In this document: positions 7,656 through 14,749 of the stretch, in pieces
Numbering within the stretch: the first letter of the stretch is position 1
How the letters are laid out: each line of letters starts with the position of its first letter
NCBI GenBank assembly: GCA_023150495.1
Contig: JAKLKT010000008.1
Location: 1-16,536, forward strand
DNA from: Planctomycetota bacterium
Lineage (GTDB): Bacteria > Planctomycetota > PLA2
Length of the DNA stretch: 16,536 bases
Direction of reading: 5' to 3'
Program-made: the position numbers and the translations under genes
Notes under the pieces: model-generated
Databases searched by the model: none
The model's input: only the letters and a program-made list of their open reading frames with translations
Told to the model about the DNA's origin: nothing

Positions 7656-8522
7656 TCAGCGCGCGGCGGCGGGGCGGATCGGGGCCTGGATCTCGAAGAA
7701 GCGCTGGTCGGCCCTGATCATCGGGCTGTTGTAGCCGAGGAGCCGGTAGGGGCCCGCCCGCACGAGGCCCTCGTCCGCCATGCGGCGCTCGATCGCCTCC
7801 TTCGCCTCGCGCATCCCGTCCGCGGTCAGCGGACCGCGGAGGCCATAGCTCAGCACCTTCATCGGCTCGAGGTCGACCACCTCGACGGCGCCGTCGCGGC
7901 CCGCCGCGCCGAGATCTTTCGATTCATAGAGGAAGGCCATGTCGACCGTGGAGAGGCCCTCGCCCTGGTCGTCCATGCCCATCTCGACCGGGGCCGTCAT
8001 CTCGATCCCGTTCCGCTTGATGTGGCCGAACAGCGTCCAGAACGCCATCCCGCCGCCCTTCGTGCGCGCCGCGCGGTAGGCCGGGTACTCCTTCGGCACG
8101 ACCTTCCCGACCGGGCCGGGCTCGGGATATCCGCGGGGAAGCGGCGCTTCCATGATGGGCTTGAACTCGCTCACGGCCGGGGCCTCCTCGGGGACAAGGT
8201 GCCTGAGGGCACGATCCATCGCGCGGCGGAGCCGCCACGCACGGTCGCTCGCGTCCTTCGCCTCGCCGAGCGTGTCGAGCGCCTCCTTCAGGATCTTCCG
8301 TTGCGCCGCGGGGAAGCTCTCGTCGGAGAGCTCGACGACGGCGCGGACGGCGACCTCGTAGATCGCGGCGCAGGCGTCGGCGTCGCCGCGGTTGAAGATC
8401 GGGACGCCGCGCTCGATCGCCGCGGCGAGAAGCGCCGCCTCCTTCCGGACCGCGGGGCCATCGCCTGCGAAGGCAACGGCGGAGAGAAGGAGGGCGGAAG
8501 AGAGGGGAAGGGCGATGCGCAT
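7656..8522 (-). CDS. Secreted SOUL-family putative heme-binding protein, 288 aa
   Basis: The start is ATG 8522, with AGGAG about 9 nt upstream. Residues 1-19 (MRIALPLSSALLLSAVAFA) form a cleavable signal peptide. Residues about 25-112 are helical (AAAIERGVPIFNRGDADACA, YEVAVRAVVEL), a region not part of the SOUL domain. Residues about 140-285 are SOUL/HBP-like: YPAYRAARTKGGGMAFWTLF, HIKRNGIEMTAPVEM (about 167-181), a strand with VDMAFLYE and a final GYNSP...RRFFEIQ-like strand (QRFFEIQAP). SOUL proteins bind heme or other hydrophobic ligands. The family has no single invariant heme ligand, so binding here is not shown. The gene is divergent from the hydrolase at 8617 across a 94 bp AT-richer spacer. 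Confidence 0.88.
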   Translation of the reverse strand: MRIALPLSSALLLSAVAFAGDGPAVRKEAALLAAAIERGVPIFNRGDADACAAIYEVAVRAVVELSDESFPAAQRKILKEALDTLGEAKDASDRAWRLRRAMDRALRHLVPEEAPAVSEFKPIMEAPLPRGYPEPGPVGKVVPKEYPAYRAARTKGGGMAFWTLFGHIKRNGIEMTAPVEMGMDDQGEGLSTVDMAFLYESKDLGAAGRDGAVEVVDLEPMKVLSYGLRGPLTADGMREAKEAIERRMADEGLVRAGPYRLLGYNSPMIRADQRFFEIQAPIRPAAAR

Positions 8523-8616
8523 GGCCGGATTCTCCTGTAGGCCCCCCAGATGTCAATAAAAAATCCTAGACAACATAGCCTCCCTCCCCCCCGAGCCGGC
8601 TCTACAATCCGCGCCG
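8523..8616. promoter_or_regulatory. Divergent promoter region, SOUL protein / hydrolase
   Basis: This 94 bp spacer separates two divergent starts and contains the most AT-rich run of the neighbourhood (about 8551-8580). For the hydrolase a TACAAT box lies at 8603-8608. For the SOUL gene there is a TTGACA at 8551-8556 (minus), but a matching -10 at normal spacing would overlap its Shine-Dalgarno, so its true promoter probably lies in the T-rich run further upstream. Confidence 0.5.
8603..8608 (+). promoter_or_regulatory. TACAAT -10 box of a leaderless gene (hydrolase)
   Basis: Exact TACAAT exactly 8 nt before GTG 8617 with no Shine-Dalgarno. Transcription starting 6-8 nt after the box would begin at or next to the start codon. 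Confidence 0.55.
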
Positions 8617-9486
8617 GTGACGCGGATCCTCATCCCGCCGCTCCTCGCCCTCGCGTGCGCGGCGCCAGAGACCGCGGCGCCCGTGCAGGCCCGGATCGAG
8701 GTCGAGGAAGGACGCCGCGAGACCGCCTACACGCTCATCTACCCGGAGGGCGTCAGAGGCCCCCGTCCCGCGGTCGTGATGCTCCACGGCTTCTCGCGCA
8801 GCCGCCGCCGCCTCGAGAACCACGCGCGTGCCCTCGCGGAGCGCGGCTTCCTCGTGCTCGTGCCCGACGGCTTGAGCCTGCTGCTCCCGGGCGGGAGGCA
8901 ACGCAACGTCGAGGACATCCTGACCGCGCTCGACTGGCTCGTGCGGCGATCGGCGACGGAGGGCGACGCGCTCTTCGGCGCCGTCGACGCAACGAGGCTC
9001 GGCCTCGCGGGCCACAGCGCCGGGGGCGCGCTCGCGGTCATGGCCGCGGCCGCCGCGCGGGACCAAGGGCGCCCCGTCCGCGCCCTCCTCCTGCTCGACG
9101 CCGTGCCGTGGCCGGAGACGCTCGACGCGGCGAAGCGGCTCGGACCGCCGCTCGCCGTCGCGAGCCTCCGCTCCGAGCCGTCCGCCTCGAACGCCCGCGG
9201 CGCGGTCGCGAGGCTGGTCGAGGCGTTCCCCTTCCCGATCACGGACGCGAAGGTCAAGGGCGCCTCGCACATCGACGCCGAGTACCCGACCGACGCGCTC
9301 GCGCGCACCTTCGCGGGCCCGCTCCACCCGGAGTGCCAGGAGATCTACCACCGCCTGCTGCTCGCCTTCTTCGAGCAGCAGCTCGGCGCCGCGGCGGACC
9401 GGCCCTTCGACCGCGAGCTCGCCGCGCAGGTCGGCGCGGGCAAGGTCCTCGTGCCCCCGGAGCCCCCCGACCCCGCCCGGAAGTAG
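8617..9486 (+). CDS. Exported alpha/beta hydrolase, 289 aa
   Basis: The N-terminus MTRILIPPLLALACA is an export signal; Cys14 follows ALA and might be a weak lipobox. The core has a strand and oxyanion turn PAVVMLHGFS (HG at 57-58), the nucleophile elbow LGLAGHSAGGAL (Ser134) and a late GASHIDAE (His218), the expected Ser and His of a serine hydrolase of the dienelactone hydrolase/PET-hydrolase-like kind. Asp161 or Asp210 could complete the triad. The substrate cannot be read from the sequence; esters are likely. The start is GTG 8617, placed by the TACAAT box 8 nt upstream and by the signal peptide; a far longer open frame upstream has no such support. It is divergent from the SOUL gene. Confidence 0.87.
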   Translation: MTRILIPPLLALACAAPETAAPVQARIEVEEGRRETAYTLIYPEGVRGPRPAVVMLHGFSRSRRRLENHARALAERGFLVLVPDGLSLLLPGGRQRNVEDILTALDWLVRRSATEGDALFGAVDATRLGLAGHSAGGALAVMAAAAARDQGRPVRALLLLDAVPWPETLDAAKRLGPPLAVASLRSEPSASNARGAVARLVEAFPFPITDAKVKGASHIDAEYPTDALARTFAGPLHPECQEIYHRLLLAFFEQQLGAAADRPFDRELAAQVGAGKVLVPPEPPDPARK

Positions 9487-9677
9487 CGGCACTTGGACGG
9501 CTCGACCGGACGGACGTCGAGCCGCGGCGACAGCCATCGACTCCATCGCGGCGAGCGCCTCCTCGGTCGCGAGGCGACGACGGACGCCCCGGGGCGGCAC
9601 AGACGCGCCGAGCCCGGCGCGGGCTCGCACGGCGCCCGGCGAGTCCCGGTTGCCGAGCGATTCGCAGTCTCTCCTGC

Positions 9678-10352
9678 ATGGATGCGATCGGGACGAGACC
9701 CGCCGCCCGCGCCACGTGGCTCCCGCGCGTTCTTCCGGCCCTCCTCGCGACGGCCCTTGGCGCGTGCGGGACGACCTGCCGTCTCTACGACGGCCCCGCG
9801 CGCCGCCCTTCCGAGGTGGCGACGATCAGCGGAGTCCACGGGTGCGGGACCAGGAGCGGGACCGTCTCCCTCTACCTGACCGGCGTCAACGGGACCGAGA
9901 TCCTCGCGTTCGATCTCGACGACCCGCCCGGCGGAAGCCCGACGGCGGAGGTGCTTCCCGGCAGCCACGACGTCGAGGCCACGTGGCTCTTGTGGCGTCG
10001 AGAGAAGACGTCCGCGGCGATCACGGCCGCCGCCGCCACCGCGGCGGTCCTCCTCTCGTTGACCGTCGGGCCCGTGTCCAACTTCCCCCCGAGCAAGCGG
10101 GTTCCGGATCTCCGCGGCAGCATCCGGTTCCGGCACGCGGTCGAGGCCGGCCATCGCTACACCCTCGACGTGTATGGCCCCCCGACGATCGTGCCGCCGC
10201 CCGCCCGGCGCACGCCGGAGCTCTCGGCGCGCTACCTCGACTGCTGGCGGGAGGTCGGCTCGTTCTCGTTCTACAGCGCGCCCCCGGTCACCGTCTGGCT
10301 CGTGGACCGGACCGGCATCCAGCAGATCCTGCGCGAGGGCGAGGCGCGGTAG
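9678..10352 (+). CDS. Lipoprotein with an internal hydrophobic segment, 224 aa
   Basis: The start is ATG 9678, chosen because it opens a lipoprotein signal (RVLPALLATALGAC, lipobox LGAC, Cys30). No Shine-Dalgarno is evident and no good -10 box lies next to it. The mature part has several cysteines (34, 56), then VLPGSHDVEATW (92-103), a hydrophobic run TSAAITAAAATAAVLLSLTV (111-130) and FRHAVEAGHRYTLDVYGPP (151-169). The pairing 'PGxH.ve' with 'v.AGHrYtl' is seen in small envelope lipoproteins with a PEGA/DUF2846-like beta domain, where the hydrophobic run would be an unusual insertion. Function is unknown. The 191 bp before it (9487-9677) holds nothing I recognise. It is convergent with the ABC permease gene. 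Confidence 0.75.
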   Translation: MDAIGTRPAARATWLPRVLPALLATALGACGTTCRLYDGPARRPSEVATISGVHGCGTRSGTVSLYLTGVNGTEILAFDLDDPPGGSPTAEVLPGSHDVEATWLLWRREKTSAAITAAAATAAVLLSLTVGPVSNFPPSKRVPDLRGSIRFRHAVEAGHRYTLDVYGPPTIVPPPARRTPELSARYLDCWREVGSFSFYSAPPVTVWLVDRTGIQQILREGEAR

Positions 10353-10380
10353 CGCCCCCGGGCCCCCCCGACCCCCGTGC

Positions 10381-12042
10381 TCAGCCGCGCCCGGCGCCCG
10401 GCGACGCGATGTCCCTCCTCGAGAACGCGGCGACGGCGAACACGACGAGCACGAGCACCCCTCCCGCGAGCAGCGCGAGCCCCGGCCCGAAGCCGCGCGC
10501 GAGCGGCGGCGTGTCGCCGAGGTACCAGTGGAGCGGCGAGAGCGTTCGCAGCGCGGAGAGGCCCGGGGATGTCGCGCCGAGCGCGTTGCAGAGGAACCCG
10601 CCGATCGCGACCGCGGCGGGGACGCCGCGAGCGGCGCTGACGCTCCCCGTCGCCGAGCCCACCGCCATGGCGAGCGTGCCGAAGAGGAGCGCCACGAGCG
10701 CGAGGCCGACGTTGGCCGCCACGAGCCCGCCGGCGCCGAGATCGAGCTCGAACCTCGCGTTGCACGCCGCGAGCGTCCCCGCGAGCGCGAGGGAGAGGAG
10801 GCCGATGAGCGTGGCCATCGCCGCCCAGCGCTGCGCCACGAGCGCGCCGCGCTTCACCGGCGCCGCGAGCACGAGGTCCATCGTGCCCTTCCGGATCTCG
10901 CCCGCGATCTCGGCCGCGCCCGTCGCGATGCCGAAGGCGACCATCGCGACGAGCGCGAGGCTTCCGTAGAGGCGGCCGGTCAGGAACCCCGCCGCCGTCA
11001 GCATCACGGACGGGTCGCTGATCCCGAACGACGCGAGGACCTCGCGCGGCACGAGCTTCACCACCCCCTCGAGCTGCCGCGGCCCGCTCCTGAGGGAAGG
11101 CCAGAACGCGGCGGTGAGCGCGGCGAGGAGGCAGAGCCCCGCCGCCCACCACGCGAAGGAGGCGCGGCGCCGCCACAACGCGTGGCCGTAGATGCTCCCG
11201 GGCATGCGGTCGAGCGCGCCCGCCCGTGCGGCGCCCGCGCGCACCGCGCCAAGGTCCTTCCGCGCGAACGTCCGCGCCGCGACGAGGATGAGGCCCGCGG
11301 TCGCGCCGGCGAGCACGAGGTGGCCGGGGTTCGGCCCCTGGAGGATCGGCGCGTGGCGGTAGTACCAGAAGAACGCGGTGAGGACGTCGAGCCCCCCGAG
11401 CGCGGCGATCCGCGGCGCGAAGAAGTTGAGGAAGAACATGGCGATGGCGATGGCCGTCGCGATGGCGGCCGCCCCCCCGCGCCGGCCGCGCCACGCCGCG
11501 AGCGCCATCGCGAGCGCGCCGAAGAACACCCCGAGCAGCCAGAGGCTGAAGTTCGCGCCGAAGATGCCCTTCGCGGGAATGCCGAGACCGAACGCGAGGC
11601 TCCCGGCGGCGATCGTGGCCGCGAACGCAGCGGCGATCGCGAGGGTCAGCAGCGCGAGCGCGCAGAACTGCTCCAGCAGCACGCGCGTGCGGGACACGGG
11701 GTGCGCGAACAGCAGGTCGGCGGTGCCCGTCTCCTCCTCCGCCGCCGTGGCGCCCGAGCCGAAGGCGATCGCGAACGCGCACATGATCGCGGGCGCGATC
11801 GTGCCGTAGAGCTGCGCGTGCAGGAACCCCATCGGGGTCCGGGTCACGACGTCCGGGCTGATGCCGAGGAGCCGCAGGAGGCCCGCCGGGAGGTGATCGA
11901 GCAGGTCGCGGACCGCGGGGTTGTCGCGGATCGTCGGGTAGACGGCCACCGAGAGCGCGGCCGCGGCGCCGGCGCCGGCCGCCCACCCGACGATCGAGCG
12001 CCGCCGCTCGAGGAGCGCGCGGCCGAGGACGCTAGAGGGCAT
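10381..12042 (-). CDS. ABC-2 type exporter permease, two tandem halves, 553 aa
   Basis: A strongly hydrophobic protein with about 12 membrane segments. Residues 1-279 and 280-553 are homologous: each half begins with a basic segment (LGRALLERRRSIVGW; YGHALWRRRASFAWW), then a membrane helix, a soluble loop with LLRLLGIS / VLASFGIS, and a loop ending GTADLLFAHPVSRTRVL or GTMDLVLAAPVKRGALV. This matches the two-domain permeases of the 'exporter of polyketide antibiotics' type (COG3559), so one polypeptide can supply both halves of the channel. The start ATG 12042 overlaps the ATPase stop by 11 nt, pointing to translational coupling. The substrate is unknown; these systems export drugs, lipids or peptides. 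It is convergent with the lipoprotein gene, 28 bp away. Confidence 0.88.
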   Translation of the reverse strand: MPSSVLGRALLERRRSIVGWAAGAGAAAALSVAVYPTIRDNPAVRDLLDHLPAGLLRLLGISPDVVTRTPMGFLHAQLYGTIAPAIMCAFAIAFGSGATAAEEETGTADLLFAHPVSRTRVLLEQFCALALLTLAIAAAFAATIAAGSLAFGLGIPAKGIFGANFSLWLLGVFFGALAMALAAWRGRRGGAAAIATAIAIAMFFLNFFAPRIAALGGLDVLTAFFWYYRHAPILQGPNPGHLVLAGATAGLILVAARTFARKDLGAVRAGAARAGALDRMPGSIYGHALWRRRASFAWWAAGLCLLAALTAAFWPSLRSGPRQLEGVVKLVPREVLASFGISDPSVMLTAAGFLTGRLYGSLALVAMVAFGIATGAAEIAGEIRKGTMDLVLAAPVKRGALVAQRWAAMATLIGLLSLALAGTLAACNARFELDLGAGGLVAANVGLALVALLFGTLAMAVGSATGSVSAARGVPAAVAIGGFLCNALGATSPGLSALRTLSPLHWYLGDTPPLARGFGPGLALLAGGVLVLVVFAVAAFSRRDIASPGAGRG

Positions 12043-12925
12043 CGCCGCCGTAGTAGGCGAGGAAGACCGCCTCGAGGTCCGCCTCCCTCGTGACGAGGTC
12101 GCGCACCTCGTGGCGCGAAGCGACCCGGAACACCTCGCTCAGCGCCCCCTCGACCTCGAGCGTCACCGCGTTCCCCTCGGCGCGCGCCGCGCGCACGCCG
12201 GGCACCGCGGCGAACTCGCCCGCGTCGACGGGACCCGCGAAGCGGATCTCCACCCTGCGCCGCGCCTTCCGCTTGAGCGCCTCGACCTCCTCGACGACGA
12301 CGAGCCGGCTCTGCCGCACGATCGCCACGCGGTCCGCGAGCCGCTCCACCTCGGGCAGCACGTGGGACGAGAGGAACACCGTGCGCCCCTCGGCGCGCAC
12401 CTCGGCGACCATCGAGAAGAACTCCTGCTGCGCGAGCGGGTCGAGCCCCGTCGTCGGCTCGTCGAGGACGAGCAGCTCCGGCTCGTGCATGAAGGCCTGC
12501 GCGATGCCGAGCTTCCTCCGGTTCCCGGACGAGCAGGATCCCACGGGCCGGTCGAGGTCGAGGCCGAGCCGGTCGGCGACGCGCTGCATGCGCTTCCTGT
12601 CGTCGAACCCGCGCAGCGCCCCGAGGAACCAGAGCAGCTGCCGTCCGGTCATGTCCGGGTAGAGCGCGAGGTCGGCCGCCACGTGCCCCGTGCGCCGCCG
12701 GATCTCGATCGAGCGCTCCCGGTGGTCGAGGCCGAGGACCGTCGCGCGGCCGGAGGTGGCATGGATGAGGCCGAGGAGCGTCCGGATCGTCGTGCTCTTC
12801 CCGGCCCCGTTCGGGCCGAGGAACCCGAAGACCTCGCCGGTCCGGACCTCGAGGTCGAGGTCGAGGATGCCCGGGGTCTTTCCGTAGCACTTGGTCAGGC
12901 GCTCGGTCCGGATCGCTTCGGGCAC
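12032..12925 (-). CDS. ABC transporter ATPase, 297 aa
   Basis: It powers the permease encoded directly downstream. Motifs: Walker A GPNGAGKST (37-45), Walker B LLVLDEPTTGLD (151-162, Glu156 catalytic), H-loop SSHVLPEVERLADRV (His188). The signature is SSGNRRKLGIAQA (132-144), close to the SKGNRQK variant of this exporter subgroup rather than LSGGQ. The usual Q-loop glutamine is not seen at TGHVAAD (79-85). Residues 225-297 form the C-terminal extension common in this group. The start is GTG 12925 (MPEAIRTERLTKCYG), fixed by family length and by a TACAAT box 8 nt upstream; the open frame extends 300 codons further but without protein-like composition. It forms an operon with the permease (11 nt overlap). 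Confidence 0.93.
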   Translation of the reverse strand: MPEAIRTERLTKCYGKTPGILDLDLEVRTGEVFGFLGPNGAGKSTTIRTLLGLIHATSGRATVLGLDHRERSIEIRRRTGHVAADLALYPDMTGRQLLWFLGALRGFDDRKRMQRVADRLGLDLDRPVGSCSSGNRRKLGIAQAFMHEPELLVLDEPTTGLDPLAQQEFFSMVAEVRAEGRTVFLSSHVLPEVERLADRVAIVRQSRLVVVEEVEALKRKARRRVEIRFAGPVDAGEFAAVPGVRAARAEGNAVTLEVEGALSEVFRVASRHEVRDLVTREADLEAVFLAYYGGDAL

Positions 12926-12933
12926 GGATGGAT

Positions 12934-12939
12934 ATTGTA
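12934..12939 (-). promoter_or_regulatory. TACAAT -10 box of a leaderless operon (ABC exporter)
   Basis: Exact TACAAT on the minus strand, exactly 8 nt before GTG 12925, with a pyrimidine-rich intervening sequence and no Shine-Dalgarno. Same spacing as at the hydrolase gene. Confidence 0.6.
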
Positions 12940-13051
12940 GGGAGGGGGCGTGGGGGAACCCGCGCGCCGAATGGTGCGGGCGCATCGGGATGGGACGGTC
13001 GGCCCCCGCACCCCCCCAACTTCCGCCTCGCGGCGCAGCCGATAGGAGGCC

Positions 13052-13843
13052 ATGCGTCGCCTCGGCCAAGCGGTCGCGATCCTCGCCGTCTTCCTCCTCT
13101 TCTCGCCCGACTGGGTGCCGCTCGACCCCGCGATCGTCCGCGTCGTCGCCGGCGGGCTTCTCGCCGCGGGCCTCACCGCAGCGGTGCTCGGCTCGGTGCT
13201 CGGCAGCCTGCCCTCGAAGGCGGTCATGGACGAGGTCGCCGACGAGTCGATCCCCGCGCCGTGCGTGCCGCTCATGGAGGAGATCGAGGCCCTGGGCTTC
13301 GCGCGACTCGGACCGGCGCGGCGCGTGCACCTCGCCCCCGGGGCGTCGATCGTGCCCTTCTGGAGCGCCGCGCACCGCTGCTACGCGACGGCGTTCGCGT
13401 CGGACGGCGCGCCGGCGCAGGCGCACTACGACTTCGTGACGGTGTTCGAGCCGGGCGACGTCGGGCTCACGTCGGCCGCGACGCCGTCGGCCGGTGTCCT
13501 GCCGCCGGCGCGCGGGAGCTTCCTGCAGATCTTCCCGGGCGCCGCGCCGGGCGATCTCCTCCGGCGCCACATCGAGGGGGTGGAGGCGCTCGGCGGCGCC
13601 GCGAGCCTCCGCCCGGCGGCTTGCGCGGAGAGCTTCGACGACCTCCTCGCGGCCGCGTTGCGGCGGCAGCGCGAGGCGTTCCTGCGCGCGCCGCTCTTCC
13701 ACACGTGGATGGCGCTCTGGCGCGTGGCGAGCAGGCGCGTGCCCGCGATCGGCCCGGTGCTCGAGCAGCGGGACACGCGCGACCGCCTCGACGCGCTCGC
13801 GAACCCGCTCGCGCACGCGGACGAGGCGCTCGCGGTCCGCTGA
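13052..13843 (+). CDS. Membrane-anchored protein of unknown function, 263 aa
   Basis: The start is ATG 13052, with AGGAGG 2 nt upstream, a close but strong ribosome site. Two membrane helices open the protein (about 5-22, QAVAILAVFLLFSPDW; 29-53, VVAGGLLAAGLTAAVLGSVL), forming a hairpin. The remaining 210 residues are soluble: SIPAPCVPLMEEIEALGFAR, then strands around VHLAPGASIVPFWSAAHRCY and HYDFVTVFEPGDVGLTSAAT, then a long helical C-terminus (SFDDLLAAALRRQREAFLRA). I do not recognise the family. Its stop is 7 bp from the stop of the convergent 80-residue gene. Codon use is ordinary for the window, so it is very likely a real gene. Confidence 0.8.
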   Translation: MRRLGQAVAILAVFLLFSPDWVPLDPAIVRVVAGGLLAAGLTAAVLGSVLGSLPSKAVMDEVADESIPAPCVPLMEEIEALGFARLGPARRVHLAPGASIVPFWSAAHRCYATAFASDGAPAQAHYDFVTVFEPGDVGLTSAATPSAGVLPPARGSFLQIFPGAAPGDLLRRHIEGVEALGGAASLRPAACAESFDDLLAAALRRQREAFLRAPLFHTWMALWRVASRRVPAIGPVLEQRDTRDRLDALANPLAHADEALAVR

Positions 13844-13850
13844 GCCGCGG

Positions 13851-14093
13851 TCAGCCCGGAAACGAGAACAGCCGCTCCTCGCCCTCCTCGGTGAGGAAAA
13901 AGAGGCGGTACTCGCGCGCGGCGAAGTCCGTGACGACCATCATGCGCGTGTGGAGCACGGATTCCGGCTCCTCGAGGAGATACCGCATGCCCGGGCCGTC
14001 GAACTGCCACGCGGAAGGGCCCCAGCCCGCGGCGGCACCGCCGCCGAGCCGGTCGTAGGCGCTCCGGAACTCGTCCTTCGTCACCTCCCGCAT
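13851..14093 (-). CDS. Small protein of unknown function, 80 aa
   Basis: The start is ATG 14093, with no Shine-Dalgarno but a TAGAAT box 9 nt upstream. The sequence is soluble and acidic: MREVTKDEFRSAYDRLGGG, WGPSAWQFDGPGMRYLLEEP, MMVVTDFAAREYRLFFLTEE, with no membrane segment or cysteines. The middle and end look like paired beta strands. I do not recognise it. It is divergent from the pyrophosphatase gene with only 44 bp between starts and convergent with the 263-residue protein. Balanced composition and a good -10 box support a real gene despite its size. Confidence 0.7.
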   Translation of the reverse strand: MREVTKDEFRSAYDRLGGGAAAGWGPSAWQFDGPGMRYLLEEPESVLHTRMMVVTDFAAREYRLFFLTEEGEERLFSFPG

Positions 14094-14102
14094 CGCCGGG
14101 GG

Positions 14103-14108
14103 ATTCTA
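14103..14108 (-). promoter_or_regulatory. TAGAAT -10 box of a leaderless gene (80-aa protein)
   Basis: TAGAAT on the minus strand, 9 nt before ATG 14093. It lies where a -35 element of the opposing pyrophosphatase promoter would be expected. Confidence 0.5.
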
Positions 14109-14125
14109 GCGGGGGCCGCGGGCGC

Positions 14126-14131
14126 TATGCT
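14126..14131 (+). promoter_or_regulatory. TATGCT -10 box of a leaderless gene (ppa)
   Basis: TATGCT 6 nt before ATG 14138 with no Shine-Dalgarno. It is separated by 17 bp from the opposing TAGAAT box. Confidence 0.45.
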
Positions 14132-14137
14132 CGCGGC

Positions 14138-14692
14138 ATGAACCCGTGGCACGACATCCCGCTCGGCGACCGGCCCGAGGAGGAGTTCCGCGCGATCATC
14201 GAGATCCCGCGCGGCAGCCGATCGAAGTACGAGATCGACAAGGAGAGCGGGCTCCTCCGCCTCGACCGCGTGCTCTACAGCGCGGTCTTCTACCCCACGA
14301 ACTACGGCTTCCTGCCGCAGACCTACTGCGACGACGGCGACCCGCTCGACGTGTGGGTGTACTGCCAGGAGAACCTCGTGCCGCTCTGCGTCGTGCCCGC
14401 GCGCCCGATCGGCGTGATCCCGATGAGCGACGAGAAGGGCGAGGACAAGAAGATCATCGCGGTCTGCACCGTCGATCCGGAGTACGACCGGATCCGCGAC
14501 GTGGCGGACCTTCCCCCGCACCGGCTGCGCGAGCTGAAGCAGTTCCTGCTCGACTACAAGACGCTCGAGCGGAAGAAGGTGGACGTCGACGACCTGCGCC
14601 CGCGCGCGGAGGCGGTCGCCGCGATCCGCGACGCCGTCGATCTCTACCGCCGCGAGATCGCTCCCGGGAGCGCCCCGCACCGCCGCCAATAG
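14138..14692 (+). CDS. ppa: Inorganic pyrophosphatase, family I, 184 aa
   Basis: A cytoplasmic Mg-dependent enzyme that hydrolyses pyrophosphate to two phosphates, pulling polymer synthesis forward. Full length for the family. Visible active-site blocks: EIPRGSRSKYEID (Glu22, Lys30, Glu32), YSAVFYPTNYGFLPQT (47-62), the signature DGDPLDVWV (metal ligands Asp66, Asp68, Asp71), DEKGEDKKI (Asp98, Asp103, Lys105) and LLDYKTLERKK (Tyr140, Lys141). All key residues are present. The start ATG 14138 gives the expected N-terminus; there is no Shine-Dalgarno, only a TATGCT box 6 nt upstream, so the mRNA is probably leaderless. It is divergent from the 80-residue gene and followed after 57 bp by the secreted multidomain protein, which has its own -10-like box. 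Confidence 0.97.
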   Translation: MNPWHDIPLGDRPEEEFRAIIEIPRGSRSKYEIDKESGLLRLDRVLYSAVFYPTNYGFLPQTYCDDGDPLDVWVYCQENLVPLCVVPARPIGVIPMSDEKGEDKKIIAVCTVDPEYDRIRDVADLPPHRLRELKQFLLDYKTLERKKVDVDDLRPRAEAVAAIRDAVDLYRREIAPGSAPHRRQ

Positions 14693-14736
14693 CGCGGGGA
14701 CGCGGCTCGACCGCGGTCGCGCGGTCGCGAACATGC

Positions 14737-14742
14737 TACTCT
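14737..14742 (+). promoter_or_regulatory. TACTCT -10 box of a leaderless gene (secreted Ig-like protein)
   Basis: TACTCT 7 nt before ATG 14750, no Shine-Dalgarno. Confidence 0.4.
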
Positions 14743-14749
14743 TGGCGAC

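Noticed and set aside
8529..8556. TTGACA with GAGAAT at 16 nt as promoter of the SOUL gene
   Set aside because: The -10 would overlap the AGGAG ribosome site used at ATG 8522, so transcripts from it would lack that site.
8550..9677. Long upstream extension of the lipoprotein gene at 9678
   Set aside because: It overlaps the hydrolase in another frame with arginine/proline-rich sequence; the lipoprotein signal starts at ATG 9678.
10174..12093. 639-codon plus-strand open frame, longest of its kind in the window
   Set aside because: Almost entirely R, E, A, G, P residues, antisense to the ABC permease; a GC-rich artefact.
12926..13816. Upstream in-frame extension of the ATPase
   Set aside because: The extra 297 codons are arginine/alanine-rich, overlap the 263-residue gene in antisense, and the family N-terminus begins at GTG 12925 next to a TACAAT box.
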